64,000 nucleotides of DNA, taken from assembly GCF_018139985.1 (NCBI RefSeq), contig NZ_JAGSOU010000001.1, positions 248,001 to 312,000 of the forward strand, in the 5' to 3' direction. Shown piece by piece: positions 18,607-27,318 of the stretch. Below the pieces are notes generated by a model. It saw nothing but the letters and a program-made list of their open reading frames with translations, had not been told where the DNA came from and did not search any database. Numbering within the stretch: position 1 is the stretch's first letter; each line of letters begins with the position of its first letter. Made by a program: the position numbers and the translations under genes. The DNA comes from Actibacterium sp. MT2.3-13A. Its GTDB lineage: Bacteria; Pseudomonadota; Alphaproteobacteria; Rhodobacterales; Rhodobacteraceae.

Positions 18607-18747
18607 CCCCGGCCAAGGCGGATGCGCCTGCGAAACCTACCCGAGAATTCCCTTTGTCCAGTGGGCAAAGGCCGCTACGCTTTTGCAGACGCCGCGCTGC
18701 CACGCGGCCTCATTGAAACAAGTGATTGGAACCAGGGGAGAGAACCG

Positions 18748-19089
18748 ATGGGCAAAAGAGACGACCTGATCGCGCAATATGCCGACGACCTGCGCAACAA
18801 ATGCGGGATGGAGCCGGACATGGACCTGCTGACCAAGGTCACCATCGGCTGCGGCCCGGCGATCTACGACGCCGACGCCTCGACCGTCGCGGGCACCCAG
18901 GCGGGCGAGCTGGAAACCGTCAAGAACAATTTCCTGATCAAGAAGCTGGGCCTGCGCGACGGGCCCGAGCTGATGGATGCGATCAATGCGGTGATCGACA
19001 CCTACGGCCGGTCCGAGCGCAACAAGTATCGCGCCGTCGTCTACTACATGCTGACCAGGCATTTCGGGAAAGAGGCAATCTACCGCTGA
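18748..19089 (+). CDS. DUF2853-family protein
   Basis: A 113-residue small soluble protein with no signal peptide or membrane segment. The sequence (MGKRDDLIAQYADDLRNKCG, TIGCGPAIYDADASTVAG, ETVKNNFLIKKLGL, NKYRAVVYYMLTRHFGKE) fits the widespread but uncharacterised DUF2853 family, predicted alpha-helical. ATG at 18748 follows a GGGGAGAG site; an upstream in-frame extension lies in GC-rich intergenic sequence. It is monocistronic and converges on the EVE gene 40 bp away. Its leader resembles that of ahcY. No function is known to me. Confidence 0.85.
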   Translation: MGKRDDLIAQYADDLRNKCGMEPDMDLLTKVTIGCGPAIYDADASTVAGTQAGELETVKNNFLIKKLGLRDGPELMDAINAVIDTYGRSERNKYRAVVYYMLTRHFGKEAIYR

Positions 19090-19120
19090 GCCGAAGGTCC
19101 GGTTCCGGCCGAAGGTTTCC

Positions 19121-19142
19121 GGGCGGGCGTCAGAGCCCGCCC
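19121..19142. terminator. Hairpin between DUF2853 and EVE genes, overlapping the EVE stop codon
   Basis: A perfect 8-bp stem GGGCGGGC/GCCCGCCC with a 6-base loop covers the EVE stop (19130-19132). No T tract on either strand; it may serve as a bidirectional terminator or protect the mRNA end. Confidence 0.45.
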
Positions 19143-19543
19143 ATCGCGCAGACGATGGCCCATTCCTCGGCCGTCACGGGTTGCACGGACAGGCGCGAGT
19201 TGTTGACCAGCACCATGTCCTTCAGCCGCTCATCCGCCTTGCACATCTCCAGCGTCACCGGGCGGGGCAGGGGCTGCACCGCCTTGATGTCCACGCAGTC
19301 CCAGCGCGGGTCGTCGGTGGTGCTGTCGGGATGCGCCTCGGCGATCACCTCGACGATGCCGACGATCGCCTTCTGCTTCAGCGAGTGATAGAAAAAGCCC
19401 CGGTCGCCCAGTTTCATCTCGCGCATGTTGTTGCGCGCCTGATAGTTGCGCACGCCGTCCCATTCCTCGCCCGCCGCGCCCCGGGCAAGCTGGTCCTCCC
19501 AGCCCCAGGTGTTGGGTTCGGATTTGAACAGCCAGTAGCGCAT
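19130..19543 (-). CDS. EVE-domain protein
   Basis: A 137-residue single-domain EVE protein. MRYWLFKSEPNTWGWEDQ, WDGVRNYQARNNMREMKLGDRGFFYHSLKQKAIVGIVEV and the Trp-rich ending are characteristic of the family, a PUA-like fold that binds modified bases in DNA or RNA. Bacterial EVE proteins are common in alphaproteobacteria as stand-alone genes; the ligand here is unknown. The ATG at 19543 overlaps the stop of the YciI-like gene (ATGA), so it is translated from the gpsA-tsaD transcript. Confidence 0.9.
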   Translation of the reverse strand: MRYWLFKSEPNTWGWEDQLARGAAGEEWDGVRNYQARNNMREMKLGDRGFFYHSLKQKAIVGIVEVIAEAHPDSTTDDPRWDCVDIKAVQPLPRPVTLEMCKADERLKDMVLVNNSRLSVQPVTAEEWAIVCAMGGL

Positions 19544-19815
19544 CAGCCGATCACCTTTTTCCAGGCCTGAACGGTGACGTTTTCGAACAGGCCGGCCTTG
19601 GCATAGGGATCGTTCTGCGTCCAGGCCTGCGCCGCGTCCGCCGTTTCCACGTCCAGGATGACCAGCGAGCCGCACATCTCGCCCGCATCGTCCAGGAACG
19701 GCCCGGCCTGCGCGACCACGCCGGTCTCGGCGATATAGGCCAGATGCGCGTCGCGGTTGGCCTTGCGGGTGTCCAGATGGCCGGGCTTGTCGCGGCAGAT
19801 CAGGGCGTAGAGCAT
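19543..19815 (-). CDS. YciI-like protein
   Basis: A 90-residue YciI-type dimeric alpha/beta-barrel protein. LYALICRDKPG, the conserved HLAYI with its His, GPFLDDAGEMCGSLVILDVE and DPYAKAGLFENVTVQAWKKV are family landmarks. The start at 19815 (MLYAL) is preferred to the ATG six bases upstream because the AGGAGG site is correctly spaced only for the former. It begins two bases after the gpsA stop and overlaps the EVE gene. YciI proteins have been linked to small dehydratase or ligand-binding roles; no reaction can be assigned. Confidence 0.88.
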   Translation of the reverse strand: MLYALICRDKPGHLDTRKANRDAHLAYIAETGVVAQAGPFLDDAGEMCGSLVILDVETADAAQAWTQNDPYAKAGLFENVTVQAWKKVIG

Positions 19816-19817
19816 TC

Positions 19818-20780
19818 TCATTCCTCCTTCAGGGGACGGGCCAGCAGGGCCTGCGCGGCCTGTTCGATGCTGCATTGCCCGTCGATCAGGGCCGCCACCA
19901 TCGTGGTGATCGGCATTTCGAAATCCAGTGTCTCGGTGCGTTTGGCGACGGCGCGCGCGGTTGCCGCGCCCTCGACCGTGATGGCGGGGTCGAACCCCTC
20001 GCCCCGCCCCAGCGCCCGGCCAAAGCGGAAATTGCGCGACAGCTCCGAGGTGCAGGTCAGCACCAGGTCGCCGAGGCCCGACAGGCCGGAAAGCGTCTCT
20101 GTTTCGGCGCCGTTGGCTTGGGCGAAGCGGACCATCTCGGCAAAGCCGCGGGTCATCAGCGCGGCGCGCGCGCTGTCGCCCAGCCCGGCGCCGATGACCA
20201 CGCCGCTGGCGATGGCGATCACGTTCTTCAGCGCCCCGCCCATCTCGGCCCCGCGCACATCCTCGCTGCGATAGAGCCTGAGCGCCGGCGTGGAGAGCAG
20301 CGGTTGCAGCCGCGCCCCCACCGCCGTGTCGGCGCAGGCGAGCGTCAGAGCGGTGGGCAGGCCGCGGGCGATATCGGCGGCGAAGCTGGGTCCGGTCAGG
20401 ATCGCGGGAATGGCGTTCGGGCAGGTCTCGGCAATGATCGCCGTGGCGCCACGCCCGGTGCCCAGGTCGATCCCCTTGCAGCAGGCGACCAGCGGCAGCC
20501 CGTCCAGCGCGCCCCGATGATCGGCCAGGAATCCCGCCAGCGTCTGCATGGGCACCGACAGCAGAACCGCCGCGCAGCCCGACAAATCCTTGATTTCGGC
20601 CGTGACAGTCACTGTTTCGGGCAGCGCCACCCCCGGCAGGCGATCCGCGTTGCGCCGTGTCCGGGCCATCCTGTCCACATGGGCGGCATCGCGCGCCCAG
20701 AGCGTCACCTCGCGCTCCGCCTGTCCCAGCGCCACGGCCAGCGCCGTGCCGAAGGCGCCCGCGCCCACGATCCCGATCAT
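19818..20780 (-). CDS. gpsA: Glycerol-3-phosphate dehydrogenase [NAD(P)+]
   Basis: A 320-residue cytoplasmic enzyme that reduces dihydroxyacetone phosphate to sn-glycerol 3-phosphate, the backbone for phospholipids. The Rossmann motif GAGAFGTA is at residues 5-12; the catalytic Lys sits in [13 protein letters not shown] and the substrate-binding segments ELSRNFRFG and VEGAATA follow. The ATG at 20780 overlaps the tsaD stop as ATGA. The tsaD-gpsA-YciI-EVE order is a common alphaproteobacterial operon. One copy of the low-GC motif occurs at 20091-20110, coding AETETL. Confidence 0.97.
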   Translation of the reverse strand: MIGIVGAGAFGTALAVALGQAEREVTLWARDAAHVDRMARTRRNADRLPGVALPETVTVTAEIKDLSGCAAVLLSVPMQTLAGFLADHRGALDGLPLVACCKGIDLGTGRGATAIIAETCPNAIPAILTGPSFAADIARGLPTALTLACADTAVGARLQPLLSTPALRLYRSEDVRGAEMGGALKNVIAIASGVVIGAGLGDSARAALMTRGFAEMVRFAQANGAETETLSGLSGLGDLVLTCTSELSRNFRFGRALGRGEGFDPAITVEGAATARAVAKRTETLDFEMPITTMVAALIDGQCSIEQAAQALLARPLKEE

Positions 20781-21895
20781 GCCTTGGCCCCTTTCTTGCC
20801 CGCGCCCAGCAGCGCCGGGCTGCTCTGGTCCAGTGGCCAGCGCGGGCGCGCCATGAGCGTCATGTCATCGCGCGCGCCGGCGCGGAAGCGTTCGATCCCC
20901 GCCCAGGCGATCATGGCGGCATTATCGGTGCAGAGCTTCAGCGGCGGGGCCACGAAACGGCAGCCGAGTTCGGCCGAAACAGTCTCTAATGCGGCGCGCA
21001 GTGACTTGTTCGCCGCCACGCCGCCGGCCACGGCGAAGGCAGGTGCGGCCGGGGCCCCGCCCATATAGATCGCCAGCGCGCGGCGGGATTTCTCGACCAG
21101 AACGTCGCGCATCGCCGCCTGGAAGGAGGCGCAGAGATCGGCGCGGTCGGTGCGCGTCAGCCCGCCCTTTTCCGCCACCACACCGTCGCGGGCGCGCAGC
21201 AGCGCGGTCTTGAGCCCCGAAAAGGACATGTCGCAGCCCGGCCGGTCCAGCAGCGGCCGGGGCAGGGCAAAGCGTTTGGCATCGCCCGAGGCGGCCTCGC
21301 GCTCCACCGCCGGGCCGCCGGGCTGGGGCAGGCCCAAGAGGCGCGCGGTCTTGTCGAATGCCTCGCCCGGGGCATCGTCGATCGTGCCGCCGAGGCGGGT
21401 GAAATCGCCGGCCCCCTTTACCAGCAGGAACTGGCAATGCCCGCCGGAGACCAGCAGCATCAGGTAGGGAAAGGCGAGCCCGTCGGTCAGCCGCGGGGTC
21501 AGGGCGTGGCCCGCGAGGTGGTTCACGCCCACCAGCGGCAGGCTCGATCCCGCGGCTAGACCCTTGGCGACCATCACGCCCGACAGCACCCCGCCGATCA
21601 GTCCGGGCCCCGCCGTCACGGCGATGGCGTCGAGATCGGCCAGCCCCAGCCCGGCCTGTTCCAGTGCCTGCTCGACGCAGATGTCCAGCTTCTCGGCATG
21701 CGCGCGGGCCGCGATCTCGGGCACGACGCCGCCGAAGGCCGCGTGCAGCGCGGTCTGGTCGGCCACGACCGAGGACAGGATTTCGGGCGCCGCGCCGGGC
21801 GCATGGCGCACCACGGCCGCCGCGGTGTCGTCGCAGCTGCTTTCCAGGCCCAGCACGGTCAGGGTCTGATCGGGCTCTTTGATTGCGTGGCTCAT
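20777..21895 (-). CDS. tsaD: tRNA threonylcarbamoyltransferase TsaD
   Basis: A 372-residue ASKHA-fold metalloenzyme that transfers the threonylcarbamoyl group to A37 of tRNA, with TsaB and TsaE. The N-terminal [15 protein letters not shown], the metal-binding HLAGH (126-130), the SGGHCQ loop, and [11 protein letters not shown] are present. The start at 21895 (MSHAIKEPD) is chosen because the family N terminus begins a few residues later; an ATG 22 codons upstream would overlap the hemD promoter region. It diverges from hemD across 52 bp and overlaps gpsA. Confidence 0.96.
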   Translation of the reverse strand: MSHAIKEPDQTLTVLGLESSCDDTAAAVVRHAPGAAPEILSSVVADQTALHAAFGGVVPEIAARAHAEKLDICVEQALEQAGLGLADLDAIAVTAGPGLIGGVLSGVMVAKGLAAGSSLPLVGVNHLAGHALTPRLTDGLAFPYLMLLVSGGHCQFLLVKGAGDFTRLGGTIDDAPGEAFDKTARLLGLPQPGGPAVEREAASGDAKRFALPRPLLDRPGCDMSFSGLKTALLRARDGVVAEKGGLTRTDRADLCASFQAAMRDVLVEKSRRALAIYMGGAPAAPAFAVAGGVAANKSLRAALETVSAELGCRFVAPPLKLCTDNAAMIAWAGIERFRAGARDDMTLMARPRWPLDQSSPALLGAGKKGAKA

Positions 21896-21947
21896 TCCCG
21901 GCAGGTAACACCGGGGAAGGTTTCGCACAATCCCGGCAGGTGCCGCC

Positions 21948-22685
21948 ATGACGCCCCTCACCCTGTTGCTGACCCGCCCCCGCCCGCAGGCCGAGCGCTT
22001 CGCACGGGCCTTCGCCGCGCGCTTTGGGCCGGAGATCGGGATCGTGATCTCGCCGCTGCTGCGGATCGCGCCAGGGGGGGAGCTGCCGTCGCTGGCGGAT
22101 TATGCCGGCTTGGTGTTTTCCTCGCAGAACGGGGTGCGCGCCTTCGCGGGGATCAGCGGCGACCGGCGGCTCCCCGCCTATTGCGTCGGCGCGCGGACGG
22201 CCGAGGCGGCGCGCGAGATCGGGCTCAGGGCTGAGTTTTCTGGCGCCGATGCCGAGGCGCTGGTGGCGCGGCTGGCGCAGGCGCATCCGGGCGGGCGGCT
22301 GCTGCACCTGCGCGGCGCGCATGCCCGCGGAGAGATCGCCGCGCGCCTGTCGGCGGCAGGCCAGCCCTGCGACGAGGCAGAGATCTACGACCAGATTCCG
22401 CAGGAATTGTCACTGAAAGCGCGCGATCTGCTGCGCGCGGAGGGGCCGGTCCTGCTGCCGCTGTTCTCACCGCGCAGCGCGACACTGGCGGGGCAGGCCG
22501 TGGCGGGCGCGCGGGCGCCGCTGGCGCTTGCGGCGATGAGCGCGGCGGTCGCCGGTGCCTGGCGGGGGCCCGCGCCTGCCCTCCTCCGGCAGGCCGAAAA
22601 GCCGGATGCGGAGGGGATGCTCGATGCGCTCGCCGTGCTGATTGCCGCAGCGCGTCACCTTGAGGGTGGTGGCGGGGCGGGCTAA
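21948..22685 (+). CDS. hemD: Uroporphyrinogen-III synthase
   Basis: A 245-residue HemD-family protein that closes hydroxymethylbilane to uroporphyrinogen III in tetrapyrrole synthesis. The family is poorly conserved; the recognisable parts are [27 protein letters not shown] and [20 protein letters not shown], with [15 protein letters not shown] in the second lobe. The ATG at 21948 is preceded by a moderate GGCAGG site. It heads a hemD-Mic60-HemY run, but hemC, often divergent from tsaD in related genomes, is not next to it here. Confidence 0.88.
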   Translation: MTPLTLLLTRPRPQAERFARAFAARFGPEIGIVISPLLRIAPGGELPSLADYAGLVFSSQNGVRAFAGISGDRRLPAYCVGARTAEAAREIGLRAEFSGADAEALVARLAQAHPGGRLLHLRGAHARGEIAARLSAAGQPCDEAEIYDQIPQELSLKARDLLRAEGPVLLPLFSPRSATLAGQAVAGARAPLALAAMSAAVAGAWRGPAPALLRQAEKPDAEGMLDALAVLIAAARHLEGGGGAG

Positions 22686-22741
22686 GCTTGACCGGCGCAC
22701 TGGGCGCGGCATCGAATTTTGCGAATCGACAGGGGGTTGCA

Positions 22742-24004
22742 GTGGCAGATTCCAGACCCGAGACGGAAACCGAGGCCGAGGCCGAGGCGACGGAAACCAC
22801 CCCCGAAGCGACCGGCGCCGCGCCGGACGAGGCGCAGCGGCCGCAGGACGCGGAAGCCGCCGCCCCGGACACGCGGGAAACCCCGGAGGGTGAGCTTGCC
22901 GAGACCCCTCCCGACGAGGGCGGGCAGGCACAGGCAGAGGAGCCGGCCGCCGACGTGGAGGCCCCCGAAGCCATCGAGGAACCGGCGTCCGAGAGCGCGC
23001 CCCGGGCATCGCGCGGCGGGGTCTTTCCGCTGCTGCTGGGCGGGGCCCTGGCCGGCGGGATCGGTTTCGCCGCGGCGTTCTTCCTGCTGCCCGGCGGCGG
23101 CGCCGATGACGAGATCGTCGCCGCGCTGGCCGCGCAGGATCAGCGCCTGACCGCGCTGACCGGCAACCTGGAAAAGATCACCACCACCCTTGCCGCGCAG
23201 GACCCCGGCGCCGAGATCGCCGCCGCGCTGGCCAGGACCGAATCCGCGCTGGCCGGGCGCTTCGACGCGCTGGAGGGCGATCTCGGCGGGGTCGCCGGCC
23301 GGCTCGATGCGATCGACGCCCGCCTGACCGCGGTCGAGAAACGCCCCATCGCCGAGGCCGCCGACACCACCGGCGCGATCGCGGCCTATGAGCGCGAACT
23401 GGAGCGGATGCGCGAGGAACTGGCCGCACAGCGCCAGCAGAACGAGGAAATGTCCGCCTCGGTCTCGGCGGTGGCGGATCAGGCCAAGGCGGAGATCGCC
23501 GCCGCCTCGACCCGGGCGCAGGAGTTGGAGACGCGCGCGGCGATGATGCGCGTGATGGCCGCGCTGGAAAGCGGCGGCAGCTTCGCCTCGGCCCTGCCGC
23601 AGATCGGCGCCGATGTGCCCGCGGCCCTGTCGGCGGTGGCCGACAGCGGCGTCGCCACGCTGACCGAGTTGCAGCGCAGCTTCCCCGAGGCGGCCCGCGC
23701 TGGGCTGTCGGCGGCGCTGCGCGAGACCACGGGCAAGGCGCCGACCGCGCGGCTGGAGAACTTCCTGCGCAGCCAGCTCGGTGTGCGCTCGCTGAGCCCG
23801 CGCGAGGGCGACGATCCCGACGCGGTGCTGTCGCGGGCCGAGGCCGCGCTGGGCGAGGGCCGCCTGGCCGACGCGCTGGCCGAGCTTCAGGCGCTGCCCG
23901 AAAGCGGCCGCGCCGCGATGGCCGGCTGGACGGATACGGCGCAGGCGCGGCTCGATGCCGTGGCTGCGGCTAAGGCGCTTGCCGCCAGCCTGAACGTGAA
24001 CTGA
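22742..24004 (+). CDS. Alphaproteobacterial mitofilin homologue (Mic60-like)
   Basis: A 420-residue inner-membrane protein. An acidic, low-complexity N-terminal region (residues 1-90) is followed by one membrane segment (about 94-117), a coiled coil (about 120-290) and a C-terminal mitofilin-like domain (about 290-410). In other alphaproteobacteria this protein shapes intracytoplasmic membranes and interacts with outer-membrane proteins. It sits in the hemD-hemY operon, as is usual for bacterial Mic60. A GTG start at 22742 is preferred because AGGGGG lies just upstream; a TTG at 22688 would add 18 residues without a ribosome-binding site. Confidence 0.85.
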   Translation: MADSRPETETEAEAEATETTPEATGAAPDEAQRPQDAEAAAPDTRETPEGELAETPPDEGGQAQAEEPAADVEAPEAIEEPASESAPRASRGGVFPLLLGGALAGGIGFAAAFFLLPGGGADDEIVAALAAQDQRLTALTGNLEKITTTLAAQDPGAEIAAALARTESALAGRFDALEGDLGGVAGRLDAIDARLTAVEKRPIAEAADTTGAIAAYERELERMREELAAQRQQNEEMSASVSAVADQAKAEIAAASTRAQELETRAAMMRVMAALESGGSFASALPQIGADVPAALSAVADSGVATLTELQRSFPEAARAGLSAALRETTGKAPTARLENFLRSQLGVRSLSPREGDDPDAVLSRAEAALGEGRLADALAELQALPESGRAAMAGWTDTAQARLDAVAAAKALAASLNVN

Positions 24005-24015
24005 GGGGACATCGG

Positions 24016-25548
24016 ATGCTCTGGTCATTGCTCAAGATCCTGATTTTCGTCGTCCTCGTCGCCGCGCTGGCCTTCGGTGCGGGGCTGCTGATCGATTCGG
24101 ACACCGGCATCCGGGTGGCCTTCGCCAATGTGGAGTTCACCATGGGCCCGCTGCAGGCGGTGATCGCGGCGGCGGCGCTGCTGGTGCTGCTGTGGCTGGC
24201 GATGAAGCTGGCCGGCTTCCTGGTGGCGCTGGTCCGCTTCATCAGCGGCGACGAGACCGCGATCAGCCGCTATTTCAACCGCAACCGCGAACGGCGCGGG
24301 TTCAAGGCGATGAGCGAGAGCATGCTGGCGCTGGCCTCGGGCGAGGCGCGGCTGGCGATGACCAAGGCCGCCAAGGCCGAACGTCTTCTGAACCGCCCCG
24401 AGCTGACCAACCTGCTGGCCGCGCAGGCGGCGGAACTGGCCGGCGACGCCCAGAATGCGCGCACGATCTACAAGCAGCTGCTTGCCGACGAGCGCACCCG
24501 TTTCGTCGGCGTGCGCGGAATCCTCAAGCAGAAGCTGGCCGAGGGCGATATCGACACCGCGCTGAAACTGGCCGAAAAGGCATTCGACCTGAAGCCGGGC
24601 CACGAGGAGACGCAGGACATCCTGCTGAAGCTCCAGGCCGAGCACGCCGACTGGACCGGCGCGCGCCGCACGCTGAACGCCAAGCTGAAACACGGCAGCC
24701 TGCCGCGCGACGTGCACAAGCGGCGCGACGCGGTGCTGGCGCTGTCGGAGGCGCGTGACGTGCTGGCCGAGGGCAGGACGATCGAGGCCCGCGAGGCCGC
24801 GATCGAGGCCAACCGCCTGTCGCCCGACCTGATCCCCGCCGCCGTGCAGGCCGCCCGCACCTATCTCGAACAGGGCAAGAAACGTTACGCCACGCGGGTC
24901 CTAAAGAAGGCCTGGGAGGTGCAGCCGCATCCCGACCTCGCCGCCGCCTTCGCCGAGATCGAGCCGGAGGAGAGCCCCGAGGCGCGGCTCAAGCGTTTCC
25001 AGACCTTGACCCATGTCGCGCCGGACGATCCCGAGACCCGGATGTTGCTGGCCGAGCTGCACATCGCGGCGGAGGATTTCCCCGCCGCCCGCAAGGCGCT
25101 GGGCGACCTCCCCGAGACCACCCCCACGGCGCGCGCGCTGACACTGATGGCCGCGATCGAGCGCGGTGCGGGCTCCGATGACAGCGTGGTGCGCGCCTAC
25201 CTGACGCGGGCGCTGGGCGCCTCGCGCGGGCCGCAGTGGATCTGCGACAAGTGCGGCACCGCCCATGCCGAATGGCGCCCGGTCTGCGCCCATTGCGGCA
25301 GTTTCGACACGCTGTCGTGGAAGACCGCGCCGGCGGGCGAGGTCTCCATGCCGCGCTCGACCGAGATGCTGCCGCTGATCGTCGGTGCGATCGGGGACAA
25401 GACGGCACCGGAAGGGGAGATGGCCGAGCCGGAGGAGGCCGAGGAGAGCCCCGCCGCGGACCAGCAGACCGAGGCCGCGGAGGCCGGCGCAGAGGCCATT
25501 CCCGAGGCCGAGGTTCTGGAACCCGGAGAAGAAGCGCCGAAACCGTGA
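24016..25548 (+). CDS. HemY-like TPR membrane protein with C-terminal zinc ribbon
   Basis: A 510-residue protein. Two N-terminal membrane segments (residues 5-25 and 44-72) form a HemY_N domain, followed by TPR-like helices (about 95-390), then a Cys4 ribbon WICDKCGTAHAEW...CAHCGSFDTLSW (about 406-432) and an acidic tail. It starts 11 bp after the Mic60 gene. HemY proteins are encoded in heme operons but their reaction is not established; they are distinct from the protoporphyrinogen oxidase of the same name. The TPR-plus-rubredoxin-like layout recalls LapB/YciM. Confidence 0.82.
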   Translation: MLWSLLKILIFVVLVAALAFGAGLLIDSDTGIRVAFANVEFTMGPLQAVIAAAALLVLLWLAMKLAGFLVALVRFISGDETAISRYFNRNRERRGFKAMSESMLALASGEARLAMTKAAKAERLLNRPELTNLLAAQAAELAGDAQNARTIYKQLLADERTRFVGVRGILKQKLAEGDIDTALKLAEKAFDLKPGHEETQDILLKLQAEHADWTGARRTLNAKLKHGSLPRDVHKRRDAVLALSEARDVLAEGRTIEAREAAIEANRLSPDLIPAAVQAARTYLEQGKKRYATRVLKKAWEVQPHPDLAAAFAEIEPEESPEARLKRFQTLTHVAPDDPETRMLLAELHIAAEDFPAARKALGDLPETTPTARALTLMAAIERGAGSDDSVVRAYLTRALGASRGPQWICDKCGTAHAEWRPVCAHCGSFDTLSWKTAPAGEVSMPRSTEMLPLIVGAIGDKTAPEGEMAEPEEAEESPAADQQTEAAEAGAEAIPEAEVLEPGEEAPKP

Positions 25549-25598
25549 AAATAGGGCTACACACCCGCGCGACTGGGTGCTAAAGAACGCGCCACCTA

Positions 25599-25674
25599 GC
25601 CGGTGTAGCTCAGCTGGTAGAGCACGTCATTCGTAATGATGGGGTCGGGGGTTCGAGTCCCTTCACCGGCACCA
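25599..25674 (+). tRNA. tRNA-Thr (anticodon CGT)
   Basis: A complete 76-nt cloverleaf: acceptor GCCGGTG/CACCGGC, D arm GCTC...GAGC, anticodon stem CGTCA/TGATG with loop TTCGTAA, T loop GTTCGAGTC, and an encoded CCA end. Anticodon CGT reads ACG, a favoured Thr codon in this GC-rich genome. Confidence 0.97.
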
Positions 25675-25743
25675 CCCATCCACCCAAGACATTGTTTTGC
25701 CTCAGCTTTTGTCGATGACAGAGCGGAGCGCGAAAGATGTCCG

Positions 25744-25760
25744 GGGGCGGTTTCCGCCCC
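25744..25760. other. Strong hairpin downstream of tRNA-Thr
   Basis: A perfect 7-bp stem GGGGCGG/CCGCCCC with a TTT loop, 70 bp past the tRNA end and 155 bp before the ugd stop. There is no T tract. The rest of the 241-bp gap (25675-25915) shows nothing recognisable. Confidence 0.4.
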
Positions 25761-25915
25761 GCGCAAGCGCGGAAGGAACGGCGCCAGGGGCCTGTTTCGG
25801 TGGATTCCCGTCACCCTTCGGAAGCGTCGTCTTGCCCCGAAACCGGCCCGCATATGGCGGTCTGCGCCGCGTTTCGCGGCAGCGTCAGGCACGATGCGGG
25901 GCCGGCGCGCGGCGC

Positions 25916-27247
25916 TCAGGCGTCGGGCGCGGCGCTGAACCCGGTGCGGCCGATGCTGTCATAGGCCTCGAATCCCGCGCGCCTCGCATCCTCGGCGGTG
26001 TAGATGTTGCGCAGGTCGGCCATCCGGGGATGCGCCATTTTCCTGGCCAGACGTTTCAGATCCAGCGCGCGGAACTCGTTCCATTCGGTCAGGATGACCA
26101 GCAGGTCGGCCTTCTGCGCGGCCTTGTAGGCATCGTCGACCCATTGCACGCCCGGCAGCAGCGCCTCGCCCTCGTTGCGGCCCTTCGGATCGCTCACCCG
26201 CACCTTGGCGCCGCCGCCCACCAGCGCCGGCACGATGGTCAGCGCGGGCGCCTCGCGCATGTCGTCGGTGTTGGGCTTGAAGGTCACGCCGAGCACCGCG
26301 ACGGTCTTGCCGTTGAACGATCCGTTGCACAGATCGCGCAGTTTCTCGACCATGCGGTGGCGGACCTCATCGTTCACCCGGATGACGGTTTCGGTGATCT
26401 GCATGGGCACCGCGTAATCCTGCCCGGTCCGCGCCAGCGCGGCGGTGTCCTTGGGAAAGCAGCTGCCGCCATAGCCGGGGCCGGCGTCGAGGAACCTGTT
26501 GCCGATGCGGGCGTCGAGGCCCATGCCCCGGGACACCTCCTTCACGTCGGCGCCGGTGCGTTCGCACAGCGCCGCGATCTCGTTGATGAAGGTGATCTTG
26601 GTCGCGAGGAATGCGTTGGCAGCGTATTTGATCATCTCGGCGGATTCCAGATCCGTCGTCACGATCGGCAGTTCGCGCAGGTAGAGCGGGCGGTAGATGT
26701 CGGCCATGACCTTGGCCGCGCGTTCGTTCTGCACGCCCACGACCACCCGGTCGGGTTGCATGAAATCGTCGATCGCCTCGCCCTCGCGCAGGAATTCGGG
26801 GTTGGAGGCGACGTCGAAGTCGAGATCCGGGTTGGCCTCGTGAACCACCTGCCAGACCTTGCGGTTGGTGCCCACGGGCACGGTCGATTTGGTCACGATG
26901 ACGATGTAGTGGTTGGCGGCGCGGGCGATCTCCTGCGCTGCCTCCATCACATAGCTCAGGTCGGCATGGCCGTCGCCGCGCCGGGTCGGCGTGCCGACCG
27001 CGATGAACACCGCATCCGCGTCCGCGATCGCGCTGGGCAGGTCGAGGGTGAAGGACAGCCGCCCGGCCTCGACGTTCTTCGACATCAGCGCCTCGAGGCC
27101 GGGCTCGAAGATCGGCGCCTCGCCGCGCTCCAGCATCTCGATCTTGCGCGGGTCCTTGTCGACGCAGACCACCTCATGCCCGAAATCGGAAAAGCAAACG
27201 CCCGAGACAAGCCCGACGTAGCCCGTGCCGATCATCGCGATTTTCAT
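25916..27247 (-). CDS. UDP-glucose 6-dehydrogenase
   Basis: A 443-residue NAD-dependent dehydrogenase that oxidises UDP-glucose to UDP-glucuronate for surface polysaccharide. The Rossmann motif GTGYVG is at residues 7-12; TKSTVPVGT, the catalytic Lys/Asn region IKYAANAFLATKITFINE, and the catalytic Cys in GYGGSCFPKD are all present, as is the C-terminal GVTFKPNTDDMREAPAL. The ATG at 27247 starts directly at the conserved N terminus. Next upstream on the same strand is a nucleotide-sugar epimerase, so the pair could convert UDP-glucose to UDP-galacturonate. Confidence 0.96.
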   Translation of the reverse strand: MKIAMIGTGYVGLVSGVCFSDFGHEVVCVDKDPRKIEMLERGEAPIFEPGLEALMSKNVEAGRLSFTLDLPSAIADADAVFIAVGTPTRRGDGHADLSYVMEAAQEIARAANHYIVIVTKSTVPVGTNRKVWQVVHEANPDLDFDVASNPEFLREGEAIDDFMQPDRVVVGVQNERAAKVMADIYRPLYLRELPIVTTDLESAEMIKYAANAFLATKITFINEIAALCERTGADVKEVSRGMGLDARIGNRFLDAGPGYGGSCFPKDTAALARTGQDYAVPMQITETVIRVNDEVRHRMVEKLRDLCNGSFNGKTVAVLGVTFKPNTDDMREAPALTIVPALVGGGAKVRVSDPKGRNEGEALLPGVQWVDDAYKAAQKADLLVILTEWNEFRALDLKRLARKMAHPRMADLRNIYTAEDARRAGFEAYDSIGRTGFSAAPDA

Positions 27248-27318
27248 GACGATTGCCCTTCCTGAAACTCGATCCGGTTTGGCCCCAGTGCCGGCGGCCT
27301 GTCAACTCTGCCGCGGGG

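Larger units (their letters stand above)
18412..18747. other. 336-bp intergenic region between ahcY and the DUF2853 gene
   Basis: It contains the ahcY terminator (18434-18465), the second copy of the GC palindromic element (about 18541-18606) and the leader motif of the next gene (18714-18732). I see no coding sequence that looks real: the open frames here are the GC-rich, Arg/Pro/Ala-rich type. Confidence 0.7.
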
